DNA of 64,000 nucleotides from Lytechinus pictus (GCF_037042905.1 NC_087262.1:23784501-23848500), one strand, 5' to 3'; shown: positions 10,978 to 22,898, counted from the first letter of the stretch. Translations and numbers: made by a program. Notes: generated by a model from the letters alone, not told the origin.

Positions 10978-11012
10978 GTCATGTGACACATGCTAAGTTA
11001 TGATCATGTGAC
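10978..11012 (-). promoter_or_regulatory. Two MiT/TFE (CLEAR/M-box-like) sites upstream of MAN2B1
   Basis: GTCATGTGAC at 10978-10987 and ATCATGTGAC at 11003-11012, 38-72 bp upstream of the start codon. TCATGTGA is the M-box form bound by MITF/TFEB/TFE3, the regulators of lysosomal genes in vertebrates. The pairing of two copies with a lysosomal gene is suggestive; binding is inferred. Confidence 0.5.
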
Positions 11013-11045
11013 GGTACGAGGATGGCCAGTGGGCGTGTTCCATAG

Positions 11046-11510
11046 GGTGTCACGCGCGTAAAACATTCCCCATAGACTTGTGTGTTAAAATGGCAGTTTT
11101 GAAAAATTCATAAAAAATAAATGTGAAATTAGAGGGTGGAATGTTTACTACCAATGGATAGGATATATATCTGACATTCCAAATCTGACCAGGAAAGGGT
11201 ACCGTAGCCAGCTCATTTTAAAAATAAATCGCCATTTATGAAGATAACTATGAATCGATCGAATTCATCAACTGAAACAGTAAAATAGCCATAATTATTT
11301 CGCCAGTCAAAAAATAGTTCCAAATCATTTATTGATCTTCCCAATTTGGGCGAAGTAAGTTCAGTAGTTACCATTTCTAGAATCAGTGTTAGATTTTGAA
11401 TCACATTCATACATTTTTGTCAATCAGCAATATCAAATTGACAAAAATTCGAATGGGTTGGGTCGAACGAATATCTTTAGCCCTCCTGAAGTAATTAGGC
11501 TCGTGGAACC
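11046..11510. repeat. 465-bp direct duplication, copy 1
   Basis: Identical to 12493-12957 except for one substitution that I noticed near 11070, at an offset of 1447 bp. This copy begins about 105 bp upstream of the MAN2B1 start codon. Confidence 0.95.
11213..11410 (-). CDS. Hypothetical 65-aa ORF in duplicated block, copy 1
   Basis: ATG to stop, encoding 65 residues (begins MNVIQNLTLILEMV, ends NGDLFLK). I do not recognise it. Composition is acidic and aromatic (LELFFDWRNNYGYF) and could be protein-like, but nothing else supports expression. The ORF is identical in copy 2, which is expected from the recent duplication and is not evidence of selection. Confidence 0.15.
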   Translation of the reverse strand: MNVIQNLTLILEMVTTELTSPKLGRSINDLELFFDWRNNYGYFTVSVDEFDRFIVIFINGDLFLK

Positions 11511-11937
11511 TATATTATGTGACTTATGTATTTTATTTTTTTGAATAGCTACTTTTCTATTCTTTTATATCTGTACACTCACACTAGCACAAAGAAATGC
11601 ATTGAAAATGCCTATTTTCTATGCAATGACCCATTTTAATGTGTTACCTATACATGTTATTTTCACTATATATGGATGTATACAAATCCTACCTGCATAT
11701 AGCCCAACAGTGAATGCAATGACAATATAGGTCCCTATCAATTGTAATATAAAAGTGTATGTAAATTCTGTGTAGATATAAGGATACCAGAACTGTCCCA
11801 AACATAATTACCAAATATACATGAGATTGGATGAGGAAACAATAAAAGAATGAGATACTACTTTAGTATATTTGCATTTGACCTATTCAAAATCTTCCTA
11901 GGGCTGTTGCCTCTCAGATGTAAAAAGGAAGAGATAC

Positions 11938-11940
<3 letters not shown>

Positions 11941-11986
<46 letters not shown>
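11941..11986. repeat. (GA)n microsatellite
   Basis: Uninterrupted GA dinucleotides, about 23 units. Confidence 0.98.
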
Positions 11987-11989
<3 letters not shown>

Positions 11990-12492
11990 TAATTTTATAG
12001 ATGGCATATAAAGAGGGGGGGCTATACTAAGTTTGCAGCACACAGCCACCCCCCCCCCCCCTCCTTCCTTAGTTGAGCACTATTAGATACCTTACCTTAC
12101 TCTGTGCCCCTTTCTAAATACCTTCTTGAAGGCACCACTCTAGTTCTCTTTAGTAAAATTCTCAAAGTTCTATCTCCTCTCTACCTACCCCCTTCCTAAG
12201 AACAATTTTAACATGAGGAATTTCTAAAAGTCTTTCTAATGCTAAGTAGGTGATGTACACTAACACAAAACAATGATAAATCAGAACATAAAGAGGCCTT
12301 GACTCTATACATTGACCAATATAGGCTACACAGACCTACTAACTTTACCTGATGTAGCCCTGCTAGCCATTAAATCCATTTTTTTGCACCACTTGATGAC
12401 TAAACATATTGATATCAGTGAGAAATTGTTTGCTACTGAAGAGTTTGGCCAGGTATTCCATCCACTACTAGGGATTTCCCATATTACTTACA

Positions 12493-12957
12493 GGTGTCAC
12501 GCGCGTAAAACATTCCCCTTAGACTTGTGTGTTAAAATGGCAGTTTTGAAAAATTCATAAAAAATAAATGTGAAATTAGAGGGTGGAATGTTTACTACCA
12601 ATGGATAGGATATATATCTGACATTCCAAATCTGACCAGGAAAGGGTACCGTAGCCAGCTCATTTTAAAAATAAATCGCCATTTATGAAGATAACTATGA
12701 ATCGATCGAATTCATCAACTGAAACAGTAAAATAGCCATAATTATTTCGCCAGTCAAAAAATAGTTCCAAATCATTTATTGATCTTCCCAATTTGGGCGA
12801 AGTAAGTTCAGTAGTTACCATTTCTAGAATCAGTGTTAGATTTTGAATCACATTCATACATTTTTGTCAATCAGCAATATCAAATTGACAAAAATTCGAA
12901 TGGGTTGGGTCGAACGAATATCTTTAGCCCTCCTGAAGTAATTAGGCTCGTGGAACC
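12493..12957. repeat. 465-bp direct duplication, copy 2
   Basis: Second copy of the block at 11046-11510. Its right edge runs directly into a 38-bp perfect palindrome (12956-12993) that copy 1 lacks. Confidence 0.95.
12660..12857 (-). CDS. Hypothetical 65-aa ORF in duplicated block, copy 2
   Basis: Same 65-residue reading frame as at 11213-11410. Unrecognised, and may be a chance ORF carried by the duplicated repeat. Confidence 0.15.
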   Translation of the reverse strand: MNVIQNLTLILEMVTTELTSPKLGRSINDLELFFDWRNNYGYFTVSVDEFDRFIVIFINGDLFLK

Positions 12958-12993
12958 ATAGAGATGTATACTAATTAGTATACATCTCTATGG
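12956..12993. repeat. 38-bp perfect palindrome
   Basis: CCATAGAGATGTATACTAA followed at once by its exact reverse complement, with no spacer. Sits at the edge of duplicated block 2. Confidence 0.95.
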
Positions 12994-13368
12994 CGTGTTC
13001 CGAATCTCTCCTGACAGAGATTTTGCTCTCGCTAGCTCGAGGAAAGTGGTGTTCCGCGTGTTGAAATGTCGCCGAAAATAGGGTTGGAAGTGACATATGA
13101 ATACATCGGCATCAATATGATTTTCAAGCAAAATTTAGACGATATTCATGTAAAGAAACACTCCTGCCAATTGCCAAATAATTTTACTAAAAGCTATTCA
13201 TAAATAATCGATCGACGGGTTTCTCTTCTTGTGTTTTGTTTAGACAAGCCTTTGCCCTAAACCTGATTGAGTGCTATGCTTTTCATTTCTACGAATCTTG
13301 AAAATCAATAAATACTTTCATATTAAAAAAAAACCGCTATTTTAAATTTTAAGAACACTGTTTATATC

Positions 13369-13456
13369 CCGTCTCTCAAAAAACTTTCAAACAAGTTGTT
13401 TAAAAAGTTTAAACATTTTTTAAACAGTTTCAACAACTTGTTGTTAGGGTGACGGG
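13369..13456. repeat. Small inverted-repeat element
   Basis: Starts CCCGTCTCTC and ends GGTGACGGG, with AACAAGTTGTTTAAA inside matched inverted by ACAACTTGTT further on. Looks like a decayed MITE. Confidence 0.35.
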
Positions 13457-13770
13457 CTTAATCACACTGAGAGATCAGTGGCTTAACCAACGTGCTTAAA
13501 GATATTAAACGATAGAGAAACAGTGAAGAGATCAGTGGTAGCTCGTAGGCCTACAGTGTTTTTACACTGTATGAAATATACCGGAGAGGGCCACTTCCCC
13601 GCGACCCACACCCCTCCAAAAAAAGGGAATTAAATTTATGATTTTTTTTATTCTTTTGAAATATTACCGTTTGCAAAATTTCGCGAATATCAGCACCACA
13701 TTATATGATTTTTTTTCTCAAGATTCTGCTGCTTTGCTTTACATCATTGTACATTATATACCTCCACATG

Positions 13771-16281
13771 CAGGGGCGGATCCAGTCTTCGCCTATAGGG
13801 GGGGCGGATTTTTTTCAGCCATATTTTCCCCGATCGGCCGCTCGAAGATGATTTTTGGTTTCTTTGAAGGGGTATTCCTAATAGTTACTTCTTTGCTTTA
13901 TTCTTATAAATAAACATATATATATATATATATATATATAACATAATCCTTATTTATATAATGCGAGCGCGAAGCGTGAGCTAAATCTTTTTTTAGAAAT
14001 GATATGTTGTTTTCCTAAAATTTGAACATTCTGGACAATGTTTGTTATCCTGAAAAAGATGTGTATGCGACTAAATAATTACTACGAACGCGAAGCGCGA
14101 GCAGAAATGAACTGATGGAAAAGGTACCTGATAAAGACTGCTTGCAGTAATCCGTGAAGACGTTATATATTTTAGAAAAATCAAATAATGCGAGCGTGAA
14201 GCACGAGCTGAAATTTTTTGACATTTTTACCTAAAGAATGGATATTCTAAGCACTTTTGTAACTTTAACAGATTTAACTAAACAATTGATGCGAGTGCGA
14301 AGCGCGAGCGGAAAATTTCAAAATGTTGACGTACTGAACGAGACACTCTATTCATGTTTGGTAAATCATGAAAAGGATGAGTAATTGGGGATCTTCCTTA
14401 CATTAATAATGCGAGCGCAGAGCGCGAGCAGAAAATTTTTATAATACGTTTTGAACTGATCGAAAAGGTTCCTGTTAAGGACTGCTTGCACTTAGCCATG
14501 AAGACGTTACATATTTCAACAATAAAATAATGCGAGCGCGAAGCGCGAGCTGAAAATATTTCACATTTCTACATAGAGAATGTAAAATTTTAATCAATTT
14601 TCGTAATCGCGAACAGGATAGCTATAACAATTCCTGCGAGGTGCGAAGCGCGAGCGGAAAAAAAATCGAGATTTAGACCTAAACACGGGACACTCTATTC
14701 ATGTTTTGCAAATCATGAAAAGAATGAGTAATAAGGGATCTTCCTACCTTATTAATGCGAGCACAAAGCGCGAGCAGAACAGTTTTGATAATTGTGATCT
14801 GAAACTGGATAATGAGAACAAGAGAACAAGTTGAGTATTTGAATAAACATGCGCACGCGTGTTTCATATTTAGACCTAGAATCTAGGCATTCTAAATACA
14901 TTTTTTATCATGAAAATCATAGCGAGCGCGAAGTGCGAGCTTGAACTATTTGATATTCCGATCTGGAAAAAGAGTTAATTTCTGCTCTATATTTCAAGCA
15001 CTTTGTAGAAAAATTGTGAGGTGGATATGGATCGCACTTAATAAAGAGCTGATATTATTCATTATTATTAGAGTTTCGACATAGGACCGGGACATCCTTA
15101 GGACATACATGTCATCATATGAAAATGATGACTATCTTCATATTCCTCTTGCTAAGCGCGAGATGAGACGAAAGGGACAATTTCATTTTTAAATTAATAT
15201 CTGCCTAATGAGGGTGCGAAATCTGATGGTAATATGGCCTGAAAACTGGACATTTCAAGAATAACTATATAACTAAACAATTCATGCGAGCGCGAAGCGC
15301 GAGCGGAAAAAAAATCGAGACTTATACCTAAAAGCCAATCAAAGTGCGAGTGTGCAGCGCTAGCTGATACATTTCGACAATCAGACCTGAAAAGGGATAT
15401 TTTGACAACTTTATGAAATACACGATAGGTACCTGATAAATCAAAATTTGCGAGTGCGCAGCGCGAGCAGAAAATGTTAATATTCAGACCATAAACTGAC
15501 ATTTCTACAGAACACTTTTTAAAAATCAATTTGTAAATCACACAAAATAATGAAAGTTCGATTTCCGAGGTGAAATATGTTTTGTATATTGACTTCCAAA
15601 CTTGATATTTAAGCTCCATATCGAACAAGATATGAAGACCACCTAACAGGCAATGCGAGCGCGAAGCGCGAGCCAAAATTTTGCATAGTGTCATGAAAGA
15701 TTCTTTTTATTTTCCAAGTCTCCCCCTCGTCTTATTGTATTCATTCGTCTTCCTCCTCTTCTTTTTTCATCTTTTCCCTCCTTTTTCTTTTTCTTTCTTT
15801 CTTTCCTTTTCCCCCCTTTTTTTTTGCTCCGCCAATACGGGGGGGGGGGGGCAATAGGGGGGGGCCGGGCCCATCGGGTTTAAAAGAAAGTACTGATGAC
15901 GTGCCCGCCGATCATCGCAATCAAACTCTAACATTTTTATACATGTATCCGGCTCTGTGTATGATAATTGATTTTAATGTTACTGTTGTGGCGACGCATT
16001 CCGGTACTCTATTCTATTTTGTGAATCGTTTTCTATCATCATTCTTATGTTTTATTCTTGGTTTCCCTTCTTTCAAGCCTTTGAGGCTTTTTGGGATACC
16101 TTTTTCTTTCATTTTTTTTTTAAATCTCACCTTAATGACTCATGATTATATTTGTATATTTATGTTCAAAATATTGTATGATATTTGTATGTTTTTACAT
16201 GTATATAATTATTATTGAAAGAAATAAATGAGAGTATTTTCACTCTCCCTCAAACCAAACCAACCCCTGGATCCGCCTATG
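13771..16281. mobile_element. 2.5-kb element with CAGGGGCGGATCCAG termini, carrying a tandem array
   Basis: The left end CAGGGGCGGATCCAG matches, inverted, the right end CTGGATCCGCCTATG; CACATG flanks both sides (13765-13770 and 16282-16287) as a possible target duplication. The interior holds a 1.7-kb array of a GC-rich motif, then pyrimidine-rich and G-rich DNA and about 350 bp of AT-rich DNA. No transposase recognised. Class uncertain, non-autonomous DNA transposon by inference. Confidence 0.6.
13963..15673 (+). repeat. Array of about 13 copies of GCGAGCGCGAAGCGCGAGC, spaced about 100-120 bp
   Basis: Copies begin near 13963, 14084, 14190, 14291, 14411, 14532, 14636, 14757, 14922, 15286, 15345, 15450 and 15655. 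The motif is a mirror repeat (reads the same backwards on one strand). Spacers between copies also recur, with a higher-order period near 345 bp (three units): the GACACTCTATTCATGTTT spacer at about 14340 returns near 14690. Confidence 0.9.
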
Positions 16282-16287
16282 CACATG

Positions 16288-17084
16288 GGGGATTGCTCCC
16301 GGGTATGTTTGGTAGGTACATGAATAAAATAAGCTACCAATAATAATATACAAATTGTATTACTACTACTACTACTACTACTACTATACTGCAGCTGCTA
16401 AATTCCAGATACGTAGCGACCGCGGCCCCGCCCCTCTCCTCCTGCCCACCCCTCAATCCATAATTGACGGTGCAAAAAAGGGGAAAGAACAAGAGGAAAT
16501 AAAAGAGGGAGAAAAGTGAAGAAAATTGGAAAGGTTGGTATCCACTCAGTTGATGTACCAATTGACATACTTCGTCCAATTCTCAGATCGTATTATACCA
16601 TTATAGCAAAAATTTACTTGGTCTACAATAAAATTTGTCCAGTCATCACATCGTCTATAAACAGTTATTTCTAATCTAATTTCCACTCCATCTACTCATT
16701 AACTTATACATTTCATACTTTATAAAGCAAATAAAATGTGGGTCAATTTGTCTAATCATAATAGACAAACTGGAGACCTTGATTATCGCTCATTTCATCT
16801 TCTTTTTCTTTCTTTTTTTAAATATACTTTGAACTGGTTTTATTCTTAAGTTGTCATCCTGTTGTACAATTTCTGTTTTGGGGGTTTACGTTATTTTATA
16901 CAAATATTTTAATAGGAGGTTGCACTCTACAAGTTCCACTTCTTAGCAGCCTCCTCCTTTCCCAACCTGCTTATATCATTATATCTAATGTACATATAAA
17001 TCTTTGTCTAATTGCTTATATATTATACATGTCAAGATGTATGGAACAAAACACAATTATTATTGTATGTGCTGGAAATTGAAA
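16288..17084. other. No gene recognised
   Basis: AT-rich DNA with a short (TAC)n run at about 16360-16386. The end (about 17040-17084, GGAAATTGAAATAAACG) resembles a LINE 3' end that leads into the following AAATG repeat. Confidence 0.4.
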
Positions 17085-17292
17085 TAAACGACATGAAATG
17101 AATTGAAATGAAACGAAATGAAGTGAAGTAAAGTAAAGTGAAGTGAAAAGAAATGAAATGAAGTGAAATGAAATGAAATGAAATGAAATGAAATGAAATG
17201 AAATGAAATGAAATGAAATGAAATGAAATGAAATGAAATGAAATGAAATGAAATGAAATGAAATGAAATGAAATTAAATTAAATGAAATGAA
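17085..17292. repeat. (AAATG)n microsatellite, about 200 bp
   Basis: About 40 near-perfect pentamer units. Probably expanded from the simple-repeat tail of a LINE 3' end immediately upstream. Confidence 0.95.
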
Positions 17293-17299
17293 AGTGGCA

Positions 17300-18960
17300 T
17301 CCTGCCAACTTGACCGGCAACTTGGATATTATATGAAATGGGTATAGCATAATAAGAAAATAAAAAGATTGCTTATTAGACCAAATGGTAAGTAGTAAGT
17401 TGTAGACGTACTAGGTTCAGGTGGGACGAGACCAAACAGATCTTGACCAGATGGCAATCTACAGTTCTATAGAACTGCGCATGCGTTGAACCGTTAATAG
17501 TTTTACGTTGTGCCACTTGCCTCCTAAATTGCAACCCATTTTTTTCTAGACCGAATTCCTTGTTTGATGTTCTTTTTTTTTGTTGTTGCTACTTCCATCT
17601 TTATACTCTCGTAATTAATTATTAGACCGTTGTTGTTTGACGGGTACAAAGGGCTGTATGTGTAAAGGTTATATCGTTTATGATGAGATATTAAGCTTGT
17701 TCGTGGGTGCGTTTGCACGAGAGTGGCATTTCTTCAGTTTATAGAGCGTTTATCATTGAAAAGAACGTGTTTTATCTGTTATTTCATCTTGCTTTTCCGA
17801 GTTAAAAGCGCGGGGTTTTACCTTCAGGAAGCCATATTTTTTACCACTGAATGTCAAATTGACAGAGATGGTTTTTGATAAAAGAGAACACACTCAATAT
17901 AGTCATTTCAATATAAACTTGATGAATTTTATTTTGTCATTTACTACATGATTATGAAAATAAAATTAGGTCCATTTGGAAGTAATATTTTAGTAATAGT
18001 TTCCAGCATAATCACTTATTGACTGCAACTAAAACATAATCCATTATCAATATCTTACATTAATTCCTATTTCTAAAGGAACGTTGCACGTGATGTGAAC
18101 TAGATGATAACATCGCATGCAAAAAGAAATATTGAGGAACTGTCCTGGAAAAACACACTAAGTTATCACAAGAATAACCCAAATCAACCTTTGCTGTGTC
18201 ATATCAAAACGCGTGAAGATAAATACTGTTTTCTGATATACGTCTGTATCAAGATATGTTTTTTTTTGTCATATTAAGTATTCTATATTGGATTTCTCGT
18301 CATAGGTTGAGTGTTGATATAGCGATTGATACATGCCCTTACGCGGGTATGAAAACGCCCACCTGCGAAACTCAAACTCACCTTTTGAACATGTTACACG
18401 ACGAATAAGCACGTGATAAGAATTGATGTATAGCTCACGTTATGTTGTGGTAATGCCTATAATTTCAGTTAAATGCACAGAAAAAACTGTAAAAAAAATA
18501 TTGGGCAATTCCATAAAATATGTACGTCCGACCCCATGTATGTGGGACCTTCATGAAATGTTCTGTCTCTGATTTCTTGTTCTTATGACAGTTGTTATGC
18601 TCTCAAATGGCCATGACTTGGTCAGTTTATGAAGTAAAGTAAGGTTGAATATATTATGGAAAAGTCCTATTACAAAGTTTTATGTTACCATGCACACGTT
18701 ATATATACACGTTGTGCTATTTGTAAACTGTATAAACAATGTGGGAACAACTAAACTACTTAGAATCTTTATGAAGAATATGGGTATATACTAAAGTACT
18801 TTGCATTTTGCTTTGAAAGCGCACATATGCCAGTTGGCTGCCGTTGAGAACCAAAAAGAACAATGTTGATTAATAAAGGTAATAGGCCAAACATAAATGT
18901 TCCATTTCAGGTAGTGGTAAGAGGGGAAACTTTTGCAGAAAGGAAAACATTGGGAATCGA
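17300..18960. other. No gene recognised
   Basis: AT-rich, without convincing exons on either strand. Contains one inverted-repeat element at 18503-18668. Confidence 0.5.
18503..18668. mobile_element. Possible small inverted-repeat element
   Basis: GGCAATTCCATAAAATAT at the left is matched imperfectly, inverted, by ATATATTATGGAAAAGTCC at the right. Confidence 0.3.
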
Positions 18961-18965
18961 CTAGT

Positions 18966-19035
18966 GGACTTCCGGTGGCCGAGTGGTCAAGGGCGCATGA
19001 CTATACATAAAAGTCCAATGTTCAAAACCCCGGAC
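18966..19035 (+). mobile_element. tRNA-Leu/Ser-like SINE head or tRNA pseudogene
   Basis: CCGGTGGCCGAGTGGTCAAG is a clear A-box region and GTTCAAAACCCCGG a degraded B-box. The cloverleaf is broken, so not a working tRNA. Confidence 0.5.
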
Positions 19036-19206
19036 AAGTAAACTTCTGCTCCTGAAATTATCATTTCACGTCGTTAGAACAGTGAAAACGATGTCCAGAA
19101 GTAAAGGATGATATTTTATCGACCACCTCTGACATAAAACACAGTCAAACCATAATGAATAACTTTCTAAGCATCACATTTTCTTCCTGAATAAAAATAC
19201 TGGATG

Positions 19207-19526
19207 AAATTATATTATTATGGTAATAATGATAATAATAATAACACATTTCCTGTATAGCGGTGATTGATGTCATAATGTCCCTATTCGCTTCCAAAGG
19301 ACTTGGATATTATTACCCTGGCTCTATCCCCGCAGCCTTTTATAGCACGGTGGCATTACAAGGAATTAATTGCTGCCAGGTAAACACATTCATCTCACCT
19401 GGGTTGAGTGCAGCACAATGTGGATAAATTTCTTGCTGAAGGAAATTACGCCATGGCTGGGATTCGAACCCACGACCCTCTGTTTCAAAGTCAGAAGACT
19501 AATCCACTGGGCCACAACGCTCCACT
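19207..19526 (-). mobile_element. tRNA-derived SINE, near full length
   Basis: Minus strand: tRNA-like head (GTTGTGGCCCAGTGGATTAG, B-box GGTTCGAATCC), then a tRNA-unrelated body, ending in an ATT-rich tail near 19210-19250. A typical SINE2 layout. Target duplication not clear. Confidence 0.75.
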
Positions 19527-19529
19527 GGT

Positions 19530-20585
19530 TATAGGTATTGTATATAATTCTGAAGATAAAAAATCATGATACTGGCTATTAAAGAGAAAACAAAATCAGA
19601 AAATGTGTGAATATTTTGATGAATGATTACAAAATTCTTTTCAATGTCATTTTCTTTAATTTGAATGTTCTTTAAATAACTGGCAGGTATAACTTCCTGC
19701 ATGTAAAATCTATATGTAGAATCGGTAGATAAATATTGAGGACTTGATCGTTTCGCTCTCTCGCAATAAAAATAGAAATGGTGTCTCTTTTGTAACACTC
19801 AGGCCCTATCATGCCTATACTTTTCTTTGCCTCATTTCACCGCTGACAAATCCGATGGATTTTCGAAATTATTCTCCCTCCATTTTACCTCATCCCAATA
19901 TGGACCGTTACAGAAAAGACTCCCAAACAATATAATCATTTTATCAGGTTGATATAGGTTCAAGTTGATTGACACTGAAACTGAATAAGAGCCTAATACA
20001 AATTTAGATACACCGTTCACAAGACAATCTACAATAATACGTTCCATAAGATCAATGATTAATCTAAGGTAATAAGACCAGTATTATCTATGATCCTAAG
20101 CAATATTGGGTATCAACACATGGTAAATCATTGATGATATCTCGGGGCAATTTATCATCAAGTTTGCTTACTTAGTTATCTCCTTTTATCTATTAATTTT
20201 GCTCCATTTTATCAGTGAAAAATATCGTCTTCATATTTTGAGTGAGGTGATGGGGTAATAGTATAGCGGTTTTTTGTGTGGATTTCTGAATTGTAGGACA
20301 GATTCAAAGGTGAAACAAACATTACAGGATCTTCCTATTTTCCAGAGGTAAAAATGTCACCAAACTACATTTGAAACTGGTTGGATATTTGAAACTGATA
20401 TAGGCATAATAGAAAAGCTCATACAAAGACTATAAATGTTTATATAGTTTGCATATTTACAAAAAAACACGTGGTATGTGTAATTTGTGCTTCATTTCAC
20501 TTCAGCAACCATGGCAACACAACTATCATCATCATCACACTCACCGTCACAGTCATCGTCGTCGTTATCGTCGAATTTATTGCTA
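19530..20585. other. No gene recognised
   Basis: AT-rich DNA; short open frames here lack family features. Confidence 0.5.
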
Positions 20586-21298
20586 TCGTCATCTTCATTC
20601 AATTCAATTCAATTCATTTATTTCCATATTCAAATTCAAATTGTACAATATAAAAACATGATAAAAAATACAAACAAGAATTAATTAAAAATTACAAAAT
20701 ACAAAAAATACCAGTACCAAAAGCTACAAAAAACAACCAAAGCAGAACATAATATGTAATCTGAATACGGAGGAATTGCCAAAAAGCCAAAGACGCTTAT
20801 CGAGGGCAATCCCAGAATATGAGTAAAAAGATACATTTATATCATGAGATACAGGTAGTGCGAGACAGACAGGCAGAAATTTGAGAGAGGGGGATTGGAA
20901 AGAAAGGGAGAGAGATAGGAAAAAGATGAGAATAGAGAATTGATATGAAAAAAAGATTACGAAGAAAAAAAATAAACATGCTAAGTATATTAAAAATCTA
21001 CACACAGTATATAAGCCTTGTATTTACGTTTAAATGTTAACAAAGTCGGACATAATTAAGTTCATCTGGAATATTATTCCAGCATTTAGAACAAATGAAA
21101 GCAATGGTAGTTTATGAGATATTAAGTTTTAAGAAAGGTAAACGTAAATCCCCTTGTGTCCTAGTACTATATGAATGTATTGCACTATTCTTAGTAAAAA
21201 GATCATTAAAACTCATAGGCAGTATACCTTTGAAATAAGAATACATGAATATGGCAACTTGTAGGTGATTAATTTGAAAAACATTTAAAACATTCATT
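20586..21298 (-). mobile_element. LINE 3' part with broken reverse-transcriptase C-terminus
   Basis: Minus strand from 21298: NVLNVFQINHLQVAIFMY, YFKGILPMSFNDLF, HSYSTRTQGDLRLPF, a stop after LNIS, then further family-like sequence (CWNNIPDELNYVR). This is the C-terminal region of Jockey/CR1-group LINE ORF2. It ends at 20586-20640 with an ATTGAA-repeat tail. Interrupted by stop codons, hence dead. Confidence 0.8.
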
Positions 21299-21863
21299 TC
21301 ATCGTCGTCACCAACGTCATTATCAGTATCATCATTACCACTTGATCCAGAACGCATGCAACAATCATTATCCCCGCCATCACCATTATCACCCTAATTC
21401 CCATCGCCATCATCATCTTCATAATCATTGTCATATCATCAACATTATTACCACAAATAAACTTCAGAATTTCATCATCATCATGCATCATGAACATTAG
21501 TATCATTAGCATCATCAGTATCATCGTGAACATCAACTTAAACACCATCATTTCCATCATAATCGCCATCATTACCAGAAAAAAAATCATCATTATCGTC
21601 GCCATCATTGATATCGTCATCCTTATCATCAACTTACAGCGATCAACATCGTCATCACGATCATCACCGAAATCACCATTATTTTTATCAATACCATCCC
21701 CAGTATTATAACCACCATTTGACAGTCAATGTCATAATCATCATAATAATCATCATCATCATCATCGTCATCACCATCATCATCATCATCATCATCAATT
21801 TATCCTCCTTCTCCTCCTCCTCCTCATCACCATCATCATTTACCACTTTTTTCATTTACCACT
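21299..21863. repeat. Imperfect (ATC)n microsatellite
   Basis: About 560 bp of ATC/ATT/ACC triplets wedged between the minus-strand LINE fragment and the plus-strand LINE end. Confidence 0.9.
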
Positions 21864-22898
21864 TTTAAGAACTTTGGGGGCTCAGAACACATTTATATAT
21901 GATGGACCGAAGTTATGGAACTCACTTCATAATGATATAACAAATGCAACATCTTTGAACTCTTTTAAGACTAAATTCAAATTATCTCTATTAAAACCTT
22001 ATAATATACTCCCAAATTAAGTTTAATTCATCATCTCTGTCAAGTCATCATTATTACTTTAAAGACTACAATTAAAACATAAAATAATTATTATCCTTTT
22101 TTTTTTTATAAAAAAAAATCTGACACAAGTCCTTCTCCGATGTGCTCATTATTGAACCTCATACATTATTGTGTCTATCCTCTCCTCTATTTTCTCCTCT
22201 CCTGTCCGCTTATCCGCCTTCCTACCGGTTATTTGTTTACGGCATCAATCACATTTTCGTGCATTATATTCTTTCCAGGTTATTTTATATACTTTTTCTC
22301 CTTTTATACACATCATTGAATCCAGTTTGCTTGAGTCCACGACGGCATGTGTTCTATCTACATACAACAACACCCATCCATCTTCTCAGGGCATTCTCCC
22401 CCCTTTTTTTTTTTTTTTTTTTTTTTCTTCTCTTTTTATGGGGGGTGTGGTGGGGAAGGGTGGATATTTTTAGGACGGGTTGTTTTGTCCTTTATCTAAC
22501 TGTATATTTTTGATAACTTTGTATTTATTTTGTGAGTATTTCCCTCTCAGTTATTGATTTTTTTCTCATTTGATTATCTGTATTTATACCTTGCTATTTT
22601 GTTATTTGTTGTGTTATCTATTTTTTGAGGGGCCCACATTGTACAAGCATTGCTTTTTAGTGGGTCCCTCCATTTCCATCTTAATTTAATTTCTATTGAA
22701 AAATAGTATACTTATTTAAAACCTACAATGTGTTGCCCAAATTGTCTAAGTGTTTTTTTTTTTTTTTTTTTTTTTCACAACATATGTATCATTATTTTCT
22801 TTTTTGCAACGTATACAAATATTTATGTTTATATATGGTATACAATTCATGTATGTACAATTGATGGAAGTGAAATAAATAAATTTGAAATTTGAATC
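21864..22898 (+). mobile_element. LINE 3' end with reverse-transcriptase C-terminus
   Basis: 21864-22020 reads LGAQNTFIYDGPKLWNSL, then SFKTKFKLSLLKPY and a stop: the GPKLWNSLP-type C-terminal motif of LINE ORF2. A 3' UTR of about 880 bp with T-runs follows, ending GAAATAAATAAATTTGAAAT. 5'-truncated. Confidence 0.8.

Noticed and set aside
12312..12560. ORF with LTLPDVALLAI, faintly like an F-box start
   Set aside because: Only about ten residues resemble the motif, no splice sites or further domain follow, and the end of the frame runs into the duplicated repeat block.
15194..15694. 166-codon minus-strand ORF with repeated ARASRSH
   Set aside because: It is the translation of the GCGAGCGCGAAGCGCGAGC array, not a gene.
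13771..15700. CRISPR-like look of a regular motif with spacers of about 100 bp
   Set aside because: The spacers are themselves repeated and the genome is animal; the array sits inside a transposon-like element.
22142..22513. 123-codon ORF
   Set aside because: Lies in the 3' UTR of the LINE at 21864-22898 and contains a long poly-Phe from a T-run.
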